The notes under the pieces: model-generated
The model's database searches: none
Seen by the model: the letters and a program-made list of their open reading frames with translations, nothing else
What the model was told of the DNA's origin: nothing
Origin: Flexithrix dorotheae DSM 6795
Lineage (GTDB): Bacteria > Bacteroidota > Bacteroidia > Cytophagales > Flammeovirgaceae
Direction of reading: 5' to 3'
NCBI RefSeq assembly: GCF_000379765.1
Contig: NZ_KB903430.1
Span: 814,953-878,952 of the forward strand
DNA: 64,000 bases
Shown: positions 9,369-18,022 of the stretch, in pieces
Position numbering within the stretch: position 1 is the first letter of the stretch
Layout: the number at the start of each line of letters is the position of its first letter
Translations under genes and position numbers: made by a program

Positions 9369-9568
9369 GTTAAAAAATCCTTTTATTCCCATTACTTATT
9401 CCCACATTTTCACTAAAATTGACCTTGAATTTAATTGTAACTCCTTCTTTTATTGGAACTTACAAACACTCCCTAACAAACATCCAATTCCTTAAGCAAA
9501 AGATGTTGAGTGTGAGAATTTAACATTAGCTAACGTAAATTATTTAACCCGAATTCAACCTTTTGAAA

Positions 9569-10972
9569 ATGAAAAAATTCCTCGATGAGAATTTTGTGCT
9601 GGAAACAGCAACTGCTCAAAAGCTATATCGCGAGCATGCGAAAGACATGCCTATAATAGATTACCATTGTCACTTATCACCGGAAGATATTGCCAACGAC
9701 CGACAGTTTAAAAACCTGTATGAGATTTGGCTGGAAGGCGACCACTACAAGTGGAGAGCCATGAGAACCAATGGTGTGGATGAAAGTTTTTGTACCGGAG
9801 ATAAAAGCCCGTACGAAAAATTTGAAAAATGGGCAGAAACAGTTCCATATACCATGAGAAACCCATTGTATCACTGGACTCATATGGAACTGAAAGCATA
9901 TTTCGGTGTAGAAAAATTATTAAATAAAGATACTGCAAAGGAGATTTATGAACATTGTAGTGCTTTGCTTAATACTCCTGAGTATAGCGTAAGAAATCTT
10001 TTAAGGAAAATGAAGGTAAAAGTGGTTTGCACTACCGATGACCCTGCTGATACCCTCGAATTCCACCAGAAAATAAAAGATGATGGATTTGAAGTAAAAG
10101 TACTTCCTACTTTCCGGGCAGATAAAGCGATGGCTATAGAAGATGCCAATGCTTTTATTGCATACATTGAAAAGTTAGGAGAAACTGCCGGAATGAAAAT
10201 TTCCAGCTACAAAGACCTGAAAAATGCACTAAGAAAACGTCATGATTTTTTCCATGAAATGGGCGGCAGATTATCGGATCATGGACTGGAGCATGTGTAT
10301 GCCAGTAAGTACAACAACAATGAAATCAAAACCATTTTCAACAAAGCTCTTATTAAAGCAGAGCTGAAACCAAAGGAAATTACCAAATTCAAATCGGCCA
10401 TGCTGGTTTTCCTTGCCGAAATGGATCATGAAAAGGGATGGACGCAACAATTCCACCTGGGTGCGCTAAGAAACAACAGCTCCCGAATGATGAGAGAACT
10501 CGGACCAGACACCGGTTTTGATTCCATTGGTGATTTTGAAATGGCTAAACCACTTTCCAAATTTTTGGACCGACTGGACAATAAGGATAAACTGGCTAAA
10601 ACCATTTTATATAACCTGAATCCAAGAGATAATTATTTAATGGGAACCATGACCGGTAACTTCAACGATGGTTCTACTCCCGGAAAAATTCAATTTGGAA
10701 CCGGCTGGTGGTTTTTGGATCAGAAAGAAGCGATGGAATGGCAAATGAATGCTCTGTCAAACCTTGGCCTGTTGAGCCGGTTTGTGGGTATGCTTACCGA
10801 TTCCAGGAGCTTTATGTCCTTTCCAAGACACGATTACTTCAGAAGAATTCTTTGCAACCTGTTGGGGAATGATATCGAAAACGGATTGCTTCCGGAAGAA
10901 GAAATGAAATGGATCGGTAAAATTGTAGAGGATGTGTGCTACAATAATGCAAACGAATTCTTTGGTTTTTAA
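9569..10972 (+). CDS. uxaC: Uronate isomerase UxaC
   Basis: Metal-dependent isomerase that converts D-galacturonate to D-tagaturonate and D-glucuronate to D-fructuronate, the first intracellular step of hexuronate breakdown. The 467-residue length matches the family. Near the N-terminus is the amidohydrolase-type motif DYHCHLSP (H33 and H35), followed by family stretches FKNLYEIWLEGDHYKWRAM and TMRNPLYHWTHMELK. The C-terminal part has SRSFMSFPRHDYFRRI. ATG 9569 is chosen because the frame's earlier TTG at 9563 is only two codons upstream. It opens the cluster followed by KDG kinase and KDPG aldolase. Confidence 0.97.
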   Translation: MKKFLDENFVLETATAQKLYREHAKDMPIIDYHCHLSPEDIANDRQFKNLYEIWLEGDHYKWRAMRTNGVDESFCTGDKSPYEKFEKWAETVPYTMRNPLYHWTHMELKAYFGVEKLLNKDTAKEIYEHCSALLNTPEYSVRNLLRKMKVKVVCTTDDPADTLEFHQKIKDDGFEVKVLPTFRADKAMAIEDANAFIAYIEKLGETAGMKISSYKDLKNALRKRHDFFHEMGGRLSDHGLEHVYASKYNNNEIKTIFNKALIKAELKPKEITKFKSAMLVFLAEMDHEKGWTQQFHLGALRNNSSRMMRELGPDTGFDSIGDFEMAKPLSKFLDRLDNKDKLAKTILYNLNPRDNYLMGTMTGNFNDGSTPGKIQFGTGWWFLDQKEAMEWQMNALSNLGLLSRFVGMLTDSRSFMSFPRHDYFRRILCNLLGNDIENGLLPEEEMKWIGKIVEDVCYNNANEFFGF

Positions 10973-11069
10973 TCATTTCATCACTTCAATACGATAGATA
11001 TATCATTCTAATAAAAATATTAAAACTTATCATCAGAACATCTAAACAAATAATAAAACAAAAATAGAA

Positions 11070-12107
11070 ATGGGAAAAAAAGTTGTAACATTTGGGGAGA
11101 TCATGCTGAGGTTGGCAACTCCTGGTTATTTAAGATTTGCTCAAACAGATACCTTTTCAGGTACTTACGGTGGTGGAGAAGCCAATGTTGCAGTATCACT
11201 AGCCAATTATGGACTGGATGCTACTTTCGTCACCAGACTTCCAGATAATGACATCGGAAAGGCGGCTTTAATGAACTTAAGAAAATTTAATGTAGATACC
11301 AGCAAAATCGTGTACGGTGGAGAAAGACTGGGTATCTATTTCCTTGAAACAGGTGCTGTTTCAAGAGGAAGTAAGGTGGTTTATGACAGAGCACATTCCG
11401 CTTTATCAACTATCCAACCTGGAATGATCGACTGGGATAAAGTACTTGATGGCGCTGAGTGGTTCCACTGGACTGGAATTACCCCGGCTGTTTCGGAAGG
11501 TGCTGCTGCAGTTTGTTTAGAGGGAATTAAGGCTGCAAATGCTAAAGGAGTTACCGTTTCCACTGACTTGAACTATAGAAAAAACCTTTGGAAATGGGGT
11601 AAAACTGCTGGTGAAGTAATGCCAGAATTAGTAGAAGGATGTGACGTAATCCTTGGAAATGAGGAAGATGCAGAAAAAGTATTCGGAATTCACCCTGAAG
11701 GAGTAGATGTAACTGCAGGACATGTGGAAGGTGCTGCTTACGAATCGGTAGGAAAACAGTTGATGGAGAAATTCCCAAGAGCTAAAAAAGCTATTATTAC
11801 TTTAAGGGGTTCAATTAATGCCAACCACAACTCATGGGCTGGTGTACTTTGGGATGGCAACAAACTTTTCCAATCTAAACAATACCAAATCACACACATT
11901 GTGGACAGAGTTGGTGGTGGTGATTCATTTATGGGTGGATTAATCTACGGATTATTAACTTATCCTGATGACGATCAAAAAGCACTTGAATTCGCAGTTG
12001 CAGCTTCTTGTCTGAAACATACCATTTATGGTGATGTAAACCAGGTAACTGTAGATGAAGTAGAGAAGTTGATGAGTGGAGACGCTTCAGGAAGAGTTTC
12101 CAGATAA
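11070..12107 (+). CDS. kdgK: 2-keto-3-deoxygluconate kinase (PfkB family)
   Basis: Sugar kinase of the ribokinase/PfkB family, 345 residues, expected to phosphorylate 2-keto-3-deoxygluconate to KDPG. The N-terminal signature is GEIMLRLATPGYLRFAQ with the GGGEANVAVSLANYG loop. The C-terminal PfkB signature DRVGGGDSF covers 279-287, with D285 as the likely catalytic base. The position between uxaC and the KDPG aldolase gene fits the KDG step exactly. PfkB members also phosphorylate fructose or ribose, so the substrate is assigned from context. Confidence 0.9.
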   Translation: MGKKVVTFGEIMLRLATPGYLRFAQTDTFSGTYGGGEANVAVSLANYGLDATFVTRLPDNDIGKAALMNLRKFNVDTSKIVYGGERLGIYFLETGAVSRGSKVVYDRAHSALSTIQPGMIDWDKVLDGAEWFHWTGITPAVSEGAAAVCLEGIKAANAKGVTVSTDLNYRKNLWKWGKTAGEVMPELVEGCDVILGNEEDAEKVFGIHPEGVDVTAGHVEGAAYESVGKQLMEKFPRAKKAIITLRGSINANHNSWAGVLWDGNKLFQSKQYQITHIVDRVGGGDSFMGGLIYGLLTYPDDDQKALEFAVAASCLKHTIYGDVNQVTVDEVEKLMSGDASGRVSR

Positions 12108-12129
12108 GTTCAAGCAAAATTCACTTAAC

Positions 12130-12155
12130 CTGGCGCAAGGGTCCCCTTGTGCCAG
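12130..12155 (+). other. Intra-operon hairpin between kdgK and eda
   Basis: Inverted repeat CTGGCGCAAGG / CCTTGTGCCAG with a 4-base loop; 11 pairs including one G-T. No U-run follows, so it is not a standard terminator. It may stabilise or process the mRNA between the kinase and the aldolase genes. Confidence 0.55.
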
Positions 12156-12183
12156 TATATGAAAAAAAATCACAAAAAATAAA

Positions 12184-12855
12184 ATGGCAAGATTTACAAG
12201 AATACAGGCAGCACAGGCCATGGGTGAAACCGGTATCGTTCCGGTATTTTACCACAAGGATATTGAAGTGTGCAAAAAAGTGTTGAAAGCATGCTACGAT
12301 GGAGGAGTAAGGGTTTTTGAATTTACCAACCGTGGAGACTATGCCCATGAGGTTTTTGCAGAATTGAATAAATATGCAGCCAAAGAAGCACCAGAAATGA
12401 TTTTGGGAATTGGTTCTGTAGTAGATGCAGGAACCACTTCACTTTACATTCAGCTTGGGGCTAATTTCGTAGTTTCTCCAGTATTGAATCCGGAAATGGC
12501 CAAAGTTTGTAACAGAAGAAAAATCGGGTGGTCACCAGGATGCGGTTCACTTTCAGAGATTTCTTATGCTGAAGAATTAGGTGCTGAAGTAGTGAAGATT
12601 TTCCCTGGTTCTGAAGTTGGAGGTCCTAAATTCGTGAAAGCAGTAAAAGGGCCTTTCCCATGGTCGAGCATCATGCCTACTGGTGGTGTGACTCCAACTG
12701 AGGAAAACCTTTCAGAGTGGTTTAATGCTGGTGTGCATTGTGTGGGAATGGGTTCTCAATTAATTACTAAGGACATCATTGCTGATGGCAATTACGCTAA
12801 GCTTACCGAGCTGGTGAAAAGTGCTCTTGCAATTGTAAAGAAGATAAAAGGGTAA
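12184..12855 (+). CDS. eda: KDPG aldolase (2-dehydro-3-deoxy-phosphogluconate aldolase)
   Basis: Class I aldolase of 223 residues that cleaves KDPG to pyruvate and glyceraldehyde-3-phosphate, the last step of the uronate route. The Schiff-base lysine is expected at K138 in EVVKIFPGS. Other family features are VFEFTNRGD near the N-terminus, LGIGSVVDAGT, FVVSPVLNPEMA, SPGCGSLSE and the phosphate-binding MPTGGVTP. It may also use 4-hydroxy-2-oxoglutarate, as family members do. It follows kdgK by 76 bases with a hairpin in between. Confidence 0.93.
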   Translation: MARFTRIQAAQAMGETGIVPVFYHKDIEVCKKVLKACYDGGVRVFEFTNRGDYAHEVFAELNKYAAKEAPEMILGIGSVVDAGTTSLYIQLGANFVVSPVLNPEMAKVCNRRKIGWSPGCGSLSEISYAEELGAEVVKIFPGSEVGGPKFVKAVKGPFPWSSIMPTGGVTPTEENLSEWFNAGVHCVGMGSQLITKDIIADGNYAKLTELVKSALAIVKKIKG

Positions 12856-12864
12856 TAAGCAATT

Positions 12865-12890
12865 AGAGGAACTGGACTTTCAGTTCCTCT
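12865..12890 (+). terminator. Hairpin after eda (weak terminator or processing site)
   Basis: Perfect 10-bp inverted repeat AGAGGAACTG / CAGTTCCTCT around a 6-base loop, right after the aldolase stop. A proper U-tract is missing, so termination may be partial, lowering rather than stopping expression of the TRAP genes downstream. Confidence 0.5.
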
Positions 12891-12979
12891 ATACCCTTAT
12901 TGGCTATGAAATAAATCAGCAATTTCTAAATTGAAGTTTCCAAAGTTTTTTTTGTATTTTGGAGACAAAACTTCTGAAA

Positions 12980-13972
12980 ATGAAAATCAAAAATATTTTA
13001 ATCAAAGCTTTTTTAATCAGCACGGTTTTGTTAGGCATGCAGTCCTGTGGCGGGAAGCAGGGTGGAGTAAGGACTTTAAAGCTTGCCCATACCCTCAATA
13101 CTCAACATTCAGTGCATAAGGCCATGCTTTTAATGGCTGAAAAAGTGAAAGAAAAATCCGGAGGTAAACTTGAACTGGAAGTTTATCACAGTGCCCAACT
13201 CGGAACAGAAAGCCAATGTCTTGAATTGCTCCAAATTGGGAGCCTGGCCATGACCAAAGTTTCTGCAGCGGTAATGGAAAGCTTTGCCCCAAGCTATAAA
13301 GTATTAGGCCTGCCCTATATCTTCAAGAATAAAGAACACATGTTTAATGTGCAGGATGGACCAATCGGTAAAAAAATATTACAGGATGGAGAAGAAGCCT
13401 GGCTAAGAGGTTTATGCTTTTTTGATGCAGGCAGCAGGAGCTTTTACACTAAATCCAACCCCATTGAATCTCCAGACGATTTAAAAGGTCTGAAAATTAG
13501 GGTAATGAAAAGTATCACCGCCAATAAAATGGTAAGTGCTATGGGAGCCGCACCCATGCCCATTTCATTTGGTGAATTATATACTGCACTACAGCAGGGA
13601 GTTGTAGATGGTGCAGAAAACAACCCACCAAGTTTTTACCTGTCCAAACACTATGAGGTCTGTAAATACTACTCTATTGATGAGCATTCTTCAGTCCCCG
13701 ATGTTTTATTAATTTCAACTGTCATTTGGGACAGATTAAGCGATGAAGAAAAAACATGGATTCAGGAGGCTGCTAATGAATGTGTTCCTGCCCAAAGAAA
13801 GTTTTGGGAAGAGTCTGAAGCAGAATCATTAAAAGCGGTACAAGAGGCCGGGGTAAAAGTTAATTACCCTAAAAAAGAGCCTTTTTCAGAGCGGGTAAGT
13901 GATATGTATGATTCTTATAAATCTGACCCAAAAATTTATAACCTTATTCAGGAAATAAGAGCTCTGGATTAA
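12980..13972 (+). CDS. dctP: TRAP transporter substrate-binding lipoprotein (DctP type)
   Basis: Extracytoplasmic solute receptor of a tripartite TRAP transporter, about 330 residues from ATG 12980 (TTG 12959 would precede the signal peptide). The N-terminus has a lipoprotein signal with lipobox LLGMQSC, so the receptor is membrane-anchored instead of free in the periplasm. Family segments are LKLAHTLNTQHSVHKA, YHSAQLGTESQ, LPYIFKN, GLKIRVMKS (the conserved Arg that binds the substrate carboxylate) and GVVDGAENNP. Because it sits inside the uronate gene cluster, its ligand is probably galacturonate or glucuronate. Confidence 0.93.
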   Translation: MKIKNILIKAFLISTVLLGMQSCGGKQGGVRTLKLAHTLNTQHSVHKAMLLMAEKVKEKSGGKLELEVYHSAQLGTESQCLELLQIGSLAMTKVSAAVMESFAPSYKVLGLPYIFKNKEHMFNVQDGPIGKKILQDGEEAWLRGLCFFDAGSRSFYTKSNPIESPDDLKGLKIRVMKSITANKMVSAMGAAPMPISFGELYTALQQGVVDGAENNPPSFYLSKHYEVCKYYSIDEHSSVPDVLLISTVIWDRLSDEEKTWIQEAANECVPAQRKFWEESEAESLKAVQEAGVKVNYPKKEPFSERVSDMYDSYKSDPKIYNLIQEIRALD

Positions 13973-14005
13973 AATCAATAAACTTAGCATACAAACTGAT
14001 TTAAA

Positions 14006-14479
14006 ATGCGAACTATAATTAATGACATTCTAGGAAAGTTTTTAGTTTTCCTGATGGCACTCATGGTGATAAACGTCCTGCTTCAGGTAGCAGCCAGAGG
14101 ATTAAATCTTTCTATGCCTTTTACCGAAGAACTTGCCGGGTTTTTATTAATCTGGGTAGGTTTACTGGGTGCAAGTTATGCAACGGGAAAGCACCTTCAC
14201 CTGGCCATAGATATTATCCCCAGACAATCTTCTGCTTCAACCCAGAAAAGACTCAATGTGATTGTGAATATCATTGTAATTGGATTTGCACTTACGGTGA
14301 TGGTCATAGGAGGAATAAGGCTGGTGTACATCACACTTAGTCTTAACCAGATTTCCCCCGTGTTGGAAATTCAAAAAGGGTATATCTACACGGTACTGCC
14401 AATAAGCGGATTATTAATCATATATTACAGCTTTCTGAATATGAAAGATAATCCTTATACAGAATCTGAAAATGTTTGA
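14006..14479 (+). CDS. dctQ: TRAP transporter small permease (DctQ type)
   Basis: A 157-residue integral membrane protein with four predicted helices, the small subunit of the TRAP importer. Typical DctQ features are FTEELAGFLLIWVGLLGA in the second helix region and the HLAIDI segment that follows the short loop. It lies 33 bases after the binding-protein gene and before the large permease, the usual P-Q-M order. Confidence 0.92.
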   Translation: MRTIINDILGKFLVFLMALMVINVLLQVAARGLNLSMPFTEELAGFLLIWVGLLGASYATGKHLHLAIDIIPRQSSASTQKRLNVIVNIIVIGFALTVMVIGGIRLVYITLSLNQISPVLEIQKGYIYTVLPISGLLIIYYSFLNMKDNPYTESENV

Positions 14480-14566
14480 TCACTAACAAATAAACAGCTG
14501 TGAAACCTCCTTTTTTAAATCCAAAAAATCTGGTTGTCATAGTCACAAAACATCTACTAAAGAAAA

Positions 14567-15853
14567 ATGGAAGTATTAATACTGGTTTTAAGTTTCGTAA
14601 TATTATTGGCCATTGGAGTGCCAATCGCCTATAGCATTGGAATTTCGGCTATTCTTACCATGTTGGTGAGTATTCTTCCCATTCCGGCATTTACTACTAT
14701 TGCTCAGCGAATGGCTACCGGCCTGGATAGTTTTGCACTGTTAGCCATACCCTTTTTCATTCTGGCCGGACAACTCATGAATAAAGGAGGAATAGCCAGC
14801 CGGCTCATTGAGTTTGCCAAAGTGATTGTGGGAAGATTTCCCGGAGGTTTAGCTTTTGTAAACATTCTGGCCTGTATGCTTTTTGGGGCGATCTCAGGAT
14901 CTGCGGTAGCAGCAGCTTCTGCTATCGGAGGGTTTATGAATCCTAAAATGGCTGAAGAGGGATATGATAAATCATTTGCTGCTGCAGTTAATATTACTTC
15001 TTCCACTACAGGAATGATCATTCCTCCAAGTAATATTCTCATTGTTTATTCACTGGCAGCAGGGAGCGTATCAATTGGAGCTTTATTCCTTGCCGGGTAT
15101 TTACCGGGAATTTTAGTAGGCGTATTACTGATGATTGTAGCAGGGGTTACTTCTTACAGAAAAAAATATCCTACTGCTCCTGGTGTAGGAATGAAAGAGG
15201 CATTAAAAAAATTATTTGATGCAGTTCCTTCTCTTTTTTTACTAATCGTAGTAATTGGAGGAATCGTAGCAGGATATTTTACAGCTACTGAAGCTTCTGC
15301 CATCGCAGTAGTTTATACACTGGTTTTAGCTATGATTTACAAAGAAGTTAAAATAAAAGACCTTCCAGGAATTTTATTGGATACAGTTTCCACTACTTCC
15401 ATTGTAATGATTTTGATTGCCACTTCCATGGGAATGTCATGGGTAATGTCTTATGAAAATATTCCTCAATCGGTAAGTGCAGCACTACTCACTATCAGCA
15501 ACAACAAAATCATTGTGTTACTGATCATTAACCTGATTTTGCTTTTTGTTGGGGTTTTCATGGATATGACTCCTGCGGTTTTAATTTTTACGCCAATTTT
15601 TCTTCCGGTAGTTACAGAATTGGGAATTGACCCGGTTCATTACGGAATAATTATGGTGCTCAACCTTTGTGTAGGACTTTGTACACCTCCAGTGGGAAGT
15701 GTGCTTTTCGTAGGCTGTAGCGTAGCGAATATTTCAATCGATAGGGTGATTAAACCACTATTGCCATTTTTCATTGCCATGTTGGTGGCTTTAATGATTG
15801 TGACTTATGTTCCAGAGCTAAGTCTTTGGTTACCAAGCTTATTCGACATGTAA
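14567..15853 (+). CDS. dctM: TRAP transporter large permease (DctM type)
   Basis: A 428-residue membrane protein with about twelve helices that carries out sodium-coupled solute import with DctQ and DctP. Family stretches are AIPFFILAGQLMNKGGI, FGAISGSAVAAASAIGG, IIPPSNILIVYSLAAG, ATEASAIAVVY, and near the C-terminus LCVGLCTPPVGSVLF. It is 87 bases downstream of dctQ. It presumably imports hexuronates feeding uxaC. Confidence 0.95.
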   Translation: MEVLILVLSFVILLAIGVPIAYSIGISAILTMLVSILPIPAFTTIAQRMATGLDSFALLAIPFFILAGQLMNKGGIASRLIEFAKVIVGRFPGGLAFVNILACMLFGAISGSAVAAASAIGGFMNPKMAEEGYDKSFAAAVNITSSTTGMIIPPSNILIVYSLAAGSVSIGALFLAGYLPGILVGVLLMIVAGVTSYRKKYPTAPGVGMKEALKKLFDAVPSLFLLIVVIGGIVAGYFTATEASAIAVVYTLVLAMIYKEVKIKDLPGILLDTVSTTSIVMILIATSMGMSWVMSYENIPQSVSAALLTISNNKIIVLLIINLILLFVGVFMDMTPAVLIFTPIFLPVVTELGIDPVHYGIIMVLNLCVGLCTPPVGSVLFVGCSVANISIDRVIKPLLPFFIAMLVALMIVTYVPELSLWLPSLFDM

Positions 15854-16217
15854 TTTTCTTAGAATAAATTTCAATTAAAAGACAAAGGGTTAATAACAAT
15901 TTCAATTACCAGTAAAATTTACGTCCCAGCAGGGTCTGCATTTTTCGCGACCCTGTGTCATTAAAGCTCCTGAAGCCAGATTTACGCAAGGTCTCTGTCG
16001 AAGACTCTGCTGTGAAAAAGTGATTTATTGATACCTTGGGATTTAATTAAGAATTAACCGGTTAAAGGTTAAACCCCTGAACTTCTTGTGTTTACTGAAT
16101 AATTGCTCAACTTTGTAAAAAGTAGCAGTACTGAAACTTTTGAGTTATTGTATACTCATTTCCAGGGACTTACAGCTAAAAATACTGAATAAATTTAGAA
16201 CAACTATTTTATAGTTT
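15854..16217 (+). other. Spacer between dctM and uxaA with one hairpin and one operator-like palindrome
   Basis: A 364-base gene-free stretch. A 7-bp inverted repeat CAGGGTC / GACCCTG spans 15930-15955 without a U-run. A separate palindrome lies at 16054-16065 and is listed on its own. The gap suggests that uxaA-uxaB has its own promoter. Confidence 0.5.
16054..16065. promoter_or_regulatory. Palindrome TTAACCGGTTAA upstream of uxaA (operator candidate)
   Basis: A perfect 12-bp palindrome with central CCGG, about 150 bases upstream of the uxaA start. AACCGGTT-type sites are typical of LacI-family regulators. The site differs from the GGGAACGTT boxes before uxaC, so two regulators may be involved. 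No regulator gene is visible nearby. Confidence 0.4.
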
Positions 16218-17870
16218 ATGGCACAGAAAATCTTAAAAGTACACCCGTCCGATAATGTAATTGTAGCCCTTACCGACCTCAAGAAAGGAGATCAGGTAAC
16301 TCTTGACAATATTGATTATGAATTGGTTGACAATGTTCAACAAAAACATAAATTCGCTACCCAGGATTTTAATGTAGGAGATATCGTTACCATGTATGGC
16401 GTTCCAGTAGGTAAGGCCAGCCAGCCAATCAAAAAAGGTGGAGTGGTGACTACTGAAAACCTGAAACATTACTCCAGCGATTTTTCTGTAAAGGAGCGAA
16501 ATACTTCCTGGACAAAACCAGATATTTCCAGGTTTGAAGGCAGAACTTTCAATGGTTATCACAGAAAAGATGGAAAAGTAGGTACCGCCAATTTCTGGTT
16601 GGTTATTCCCCTTGTGTTTTGTGAAAACAGAAACATCAATATGATAAAGGATGCCATGGTGAAAGAACTTGGCTATTCTGTTGGAAAGAAATATGATTTA
16701 AATGTAAAATCACTGGTTGAAAAATATAAAAATGGTTCTGCGGTAAATGAAATTCTGGAAGAAGAAATCATCATGACAGCGGAGGAAAGCAAGAAAAACA
16801 GAATTTTTCCCAATGTGGATGGAATCAAATTCCTCACGCATGAAGGTGGCTGTGGAGGCACAAGGATGGATTCGGATACCTTGTGTAATTTATTGGCTGG
16901 TTATATCACCAATCCCAATGTGGCAGGCGCAACTGTTTTGAGCCTTGGTTGTCAAAATGCACAACCAGAAATTCTTCAGAATGCCATTAAAGAAAGAGAT
17001 CCAAATTTCGAAAAACCGCTCTATATTCTTGAGCAGCAAAAAAGCCAGTCGGAACCAGAATTGATTGCAGAAGCCGTAAAGAAAACTTTTGTCGGGCTTA
17101 TACAGGCGAATGAAATTACCAGACAACCTGCGCCATTATCCAAATTGGTGATCGGTCTGGAATGTGGTGGTTCTGATGGTTTTTCAGGAATCTCCGCAAA
17201 TCCGGCAGTTGGTCATGTTTCTGATCTGACTGTAGCCTTAGGGGGCACTTCTATTCTATCAGAATTCCCTGAATTATGTGGTGTGGAGCAGGAATTAAGC
17301 GACCGATGTGTGACGGATGAATTGGCTGATAAGTTCAACACTTTAATGAAAACCTACAATGAAAGGGCAGTTGCTTCAGGTTCAGGTTTTGATGCCAATC
17401 CATCTCCCGGAAATATTAAAGACGGCTTAATTACCGATGCCATTAAATCCGCAGGAGCCGCTAAAAAGGGAGGTACTTCCCCTATTATTGATGTTTTGGA
17501 TTATACCGAACCTGCAGTAAAAAATGGCTTGAATTTGCTTTGTACACCTGGTAATGATGTAGAATCGACTACTGGGCTGGCGGGTTCATGGGCCAATATT
17601 ATCCTGTTCACTACGGGTTTGGGAACTCCTACAGGAAATCCGGTTACTCCAACTATTAAAATTTCTTCCAATACGCATTTATCTCAAAGAATGTCTGACA
17701 TTATTGATGTAAATGCAGGAACAGTAATTTCCGGGGAAGATACTATTGAAAGCAAAGGTGAGGAAATGCTGGAATACATTATTGCCGTAGCCAGTGGAGA
17801 AAAAATGCCAAATGCCATGAAACTGGCTCAGGATGATTTTATTCCCTGGAAAAGAGGAGTATCTCTTTAA
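16218..17870 (+). CDS. uxaA: Altronate dehydratase UxaA (fused SAF plus catalytic domains)
   Basis: Dehydrates D-altronate to 2-keto-3-deoxygluconate in the galacturonate branch. The 550-residue protein carries an N-terminal SAF domain (about 1-95; KVHPSDNVIVALTDLKKGD) and the large UxaA/galactarate dehydratase C-terminal part. Conserved stretches are GYHRKDGKVGTANFWL, THEGGCGGTRMDSDTL, LSLGCQNAQPE and LECGGSDGFSGISANPAVG, rich in Cys and Gly as expected for this iron-dependent family. The uxaB gene follows 152 bases later with a repeat element between them. Confidence 0.95.
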   Translation: MAQKILKVHPSDNVIVALTDLKKGDQVTLDNIDYELVDNVQQKHKFATQDFNVGDIVTMYGVPVGKASQPIKKGGVVTTENLKHYSSDFSVKERNTSWTKPDISRFEGRTFNGYHRKDGKVGTANFWLVIPLVFCENRNINMIKDAMVKELGYSVGKKYDLNVKSLVEKYKNGSAVNEILEEEIIMTAEESKKNRIFPNVDGIKFLTHEGGCGGTRMDSDTLCNLLAGYITNPNVAGATVLSLGCQNAQPEILQNAIKERDPNFEKPLYILEQQKSQSEPELIAEAVKKTFVGLIQANEITRQPAPLSKLVIGLECGGSDGFSGISANPAVGHVSDLTVALGGTSILSEFPELCGVEQELSDRCVTDELADKFNTLMKTYNERAVASGSGFDANPSPGNIKDGLITDAIKSAGAAKKGGTSPIIDVLDYTEPAVKNGLNLLCTPGNDVESTTGLAGSWANIILFTTGLGTPTGNPVTPTIKISSNTHLSQRMSDIIDVNAGTVISGEDTIESKGEEMLEYIIAVASGEKMPNAMKLAQDDFIPWKRGVSL

Positions 17871-17884
17871 ACTGGAAAGTTAAG

Positions 17885-17966
17885 AACCTTCCCCCAAACT
17901 CGGAGTGCCAAACCACTTCCAGAAGGGGAGAATAGTTTCTCTCATTGAGGGGGCTAGGGGGAGGAT
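17885..17966. repeat. Dispersed palindromic repeat, copy A
   Basis: A G- and C-run element between uxaA and uxaB: a C-rich left part (CTTCCCCCAAACTCGG), an internal AGAAGGGGAGAATAG, and a right end ATTGAGGGGGCTAGGGGGAGG. The right end closely matches the end of the element at 24344-24409, so both are copies of one dispersed, REP-like palindrome. Confidence 0.6.
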
Positions 17967-18022
17967 TATTTAACAGCTGGCAATCATGCAAATAAAAAAA
18001 TCATAAAAAATACAAATCAAAA

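Noticed and set aside
14704..15042. A 112-codon minus-strand frame inside dctM
   Set aside because: Antisense shadow of the well-supported TRAP permease gene.
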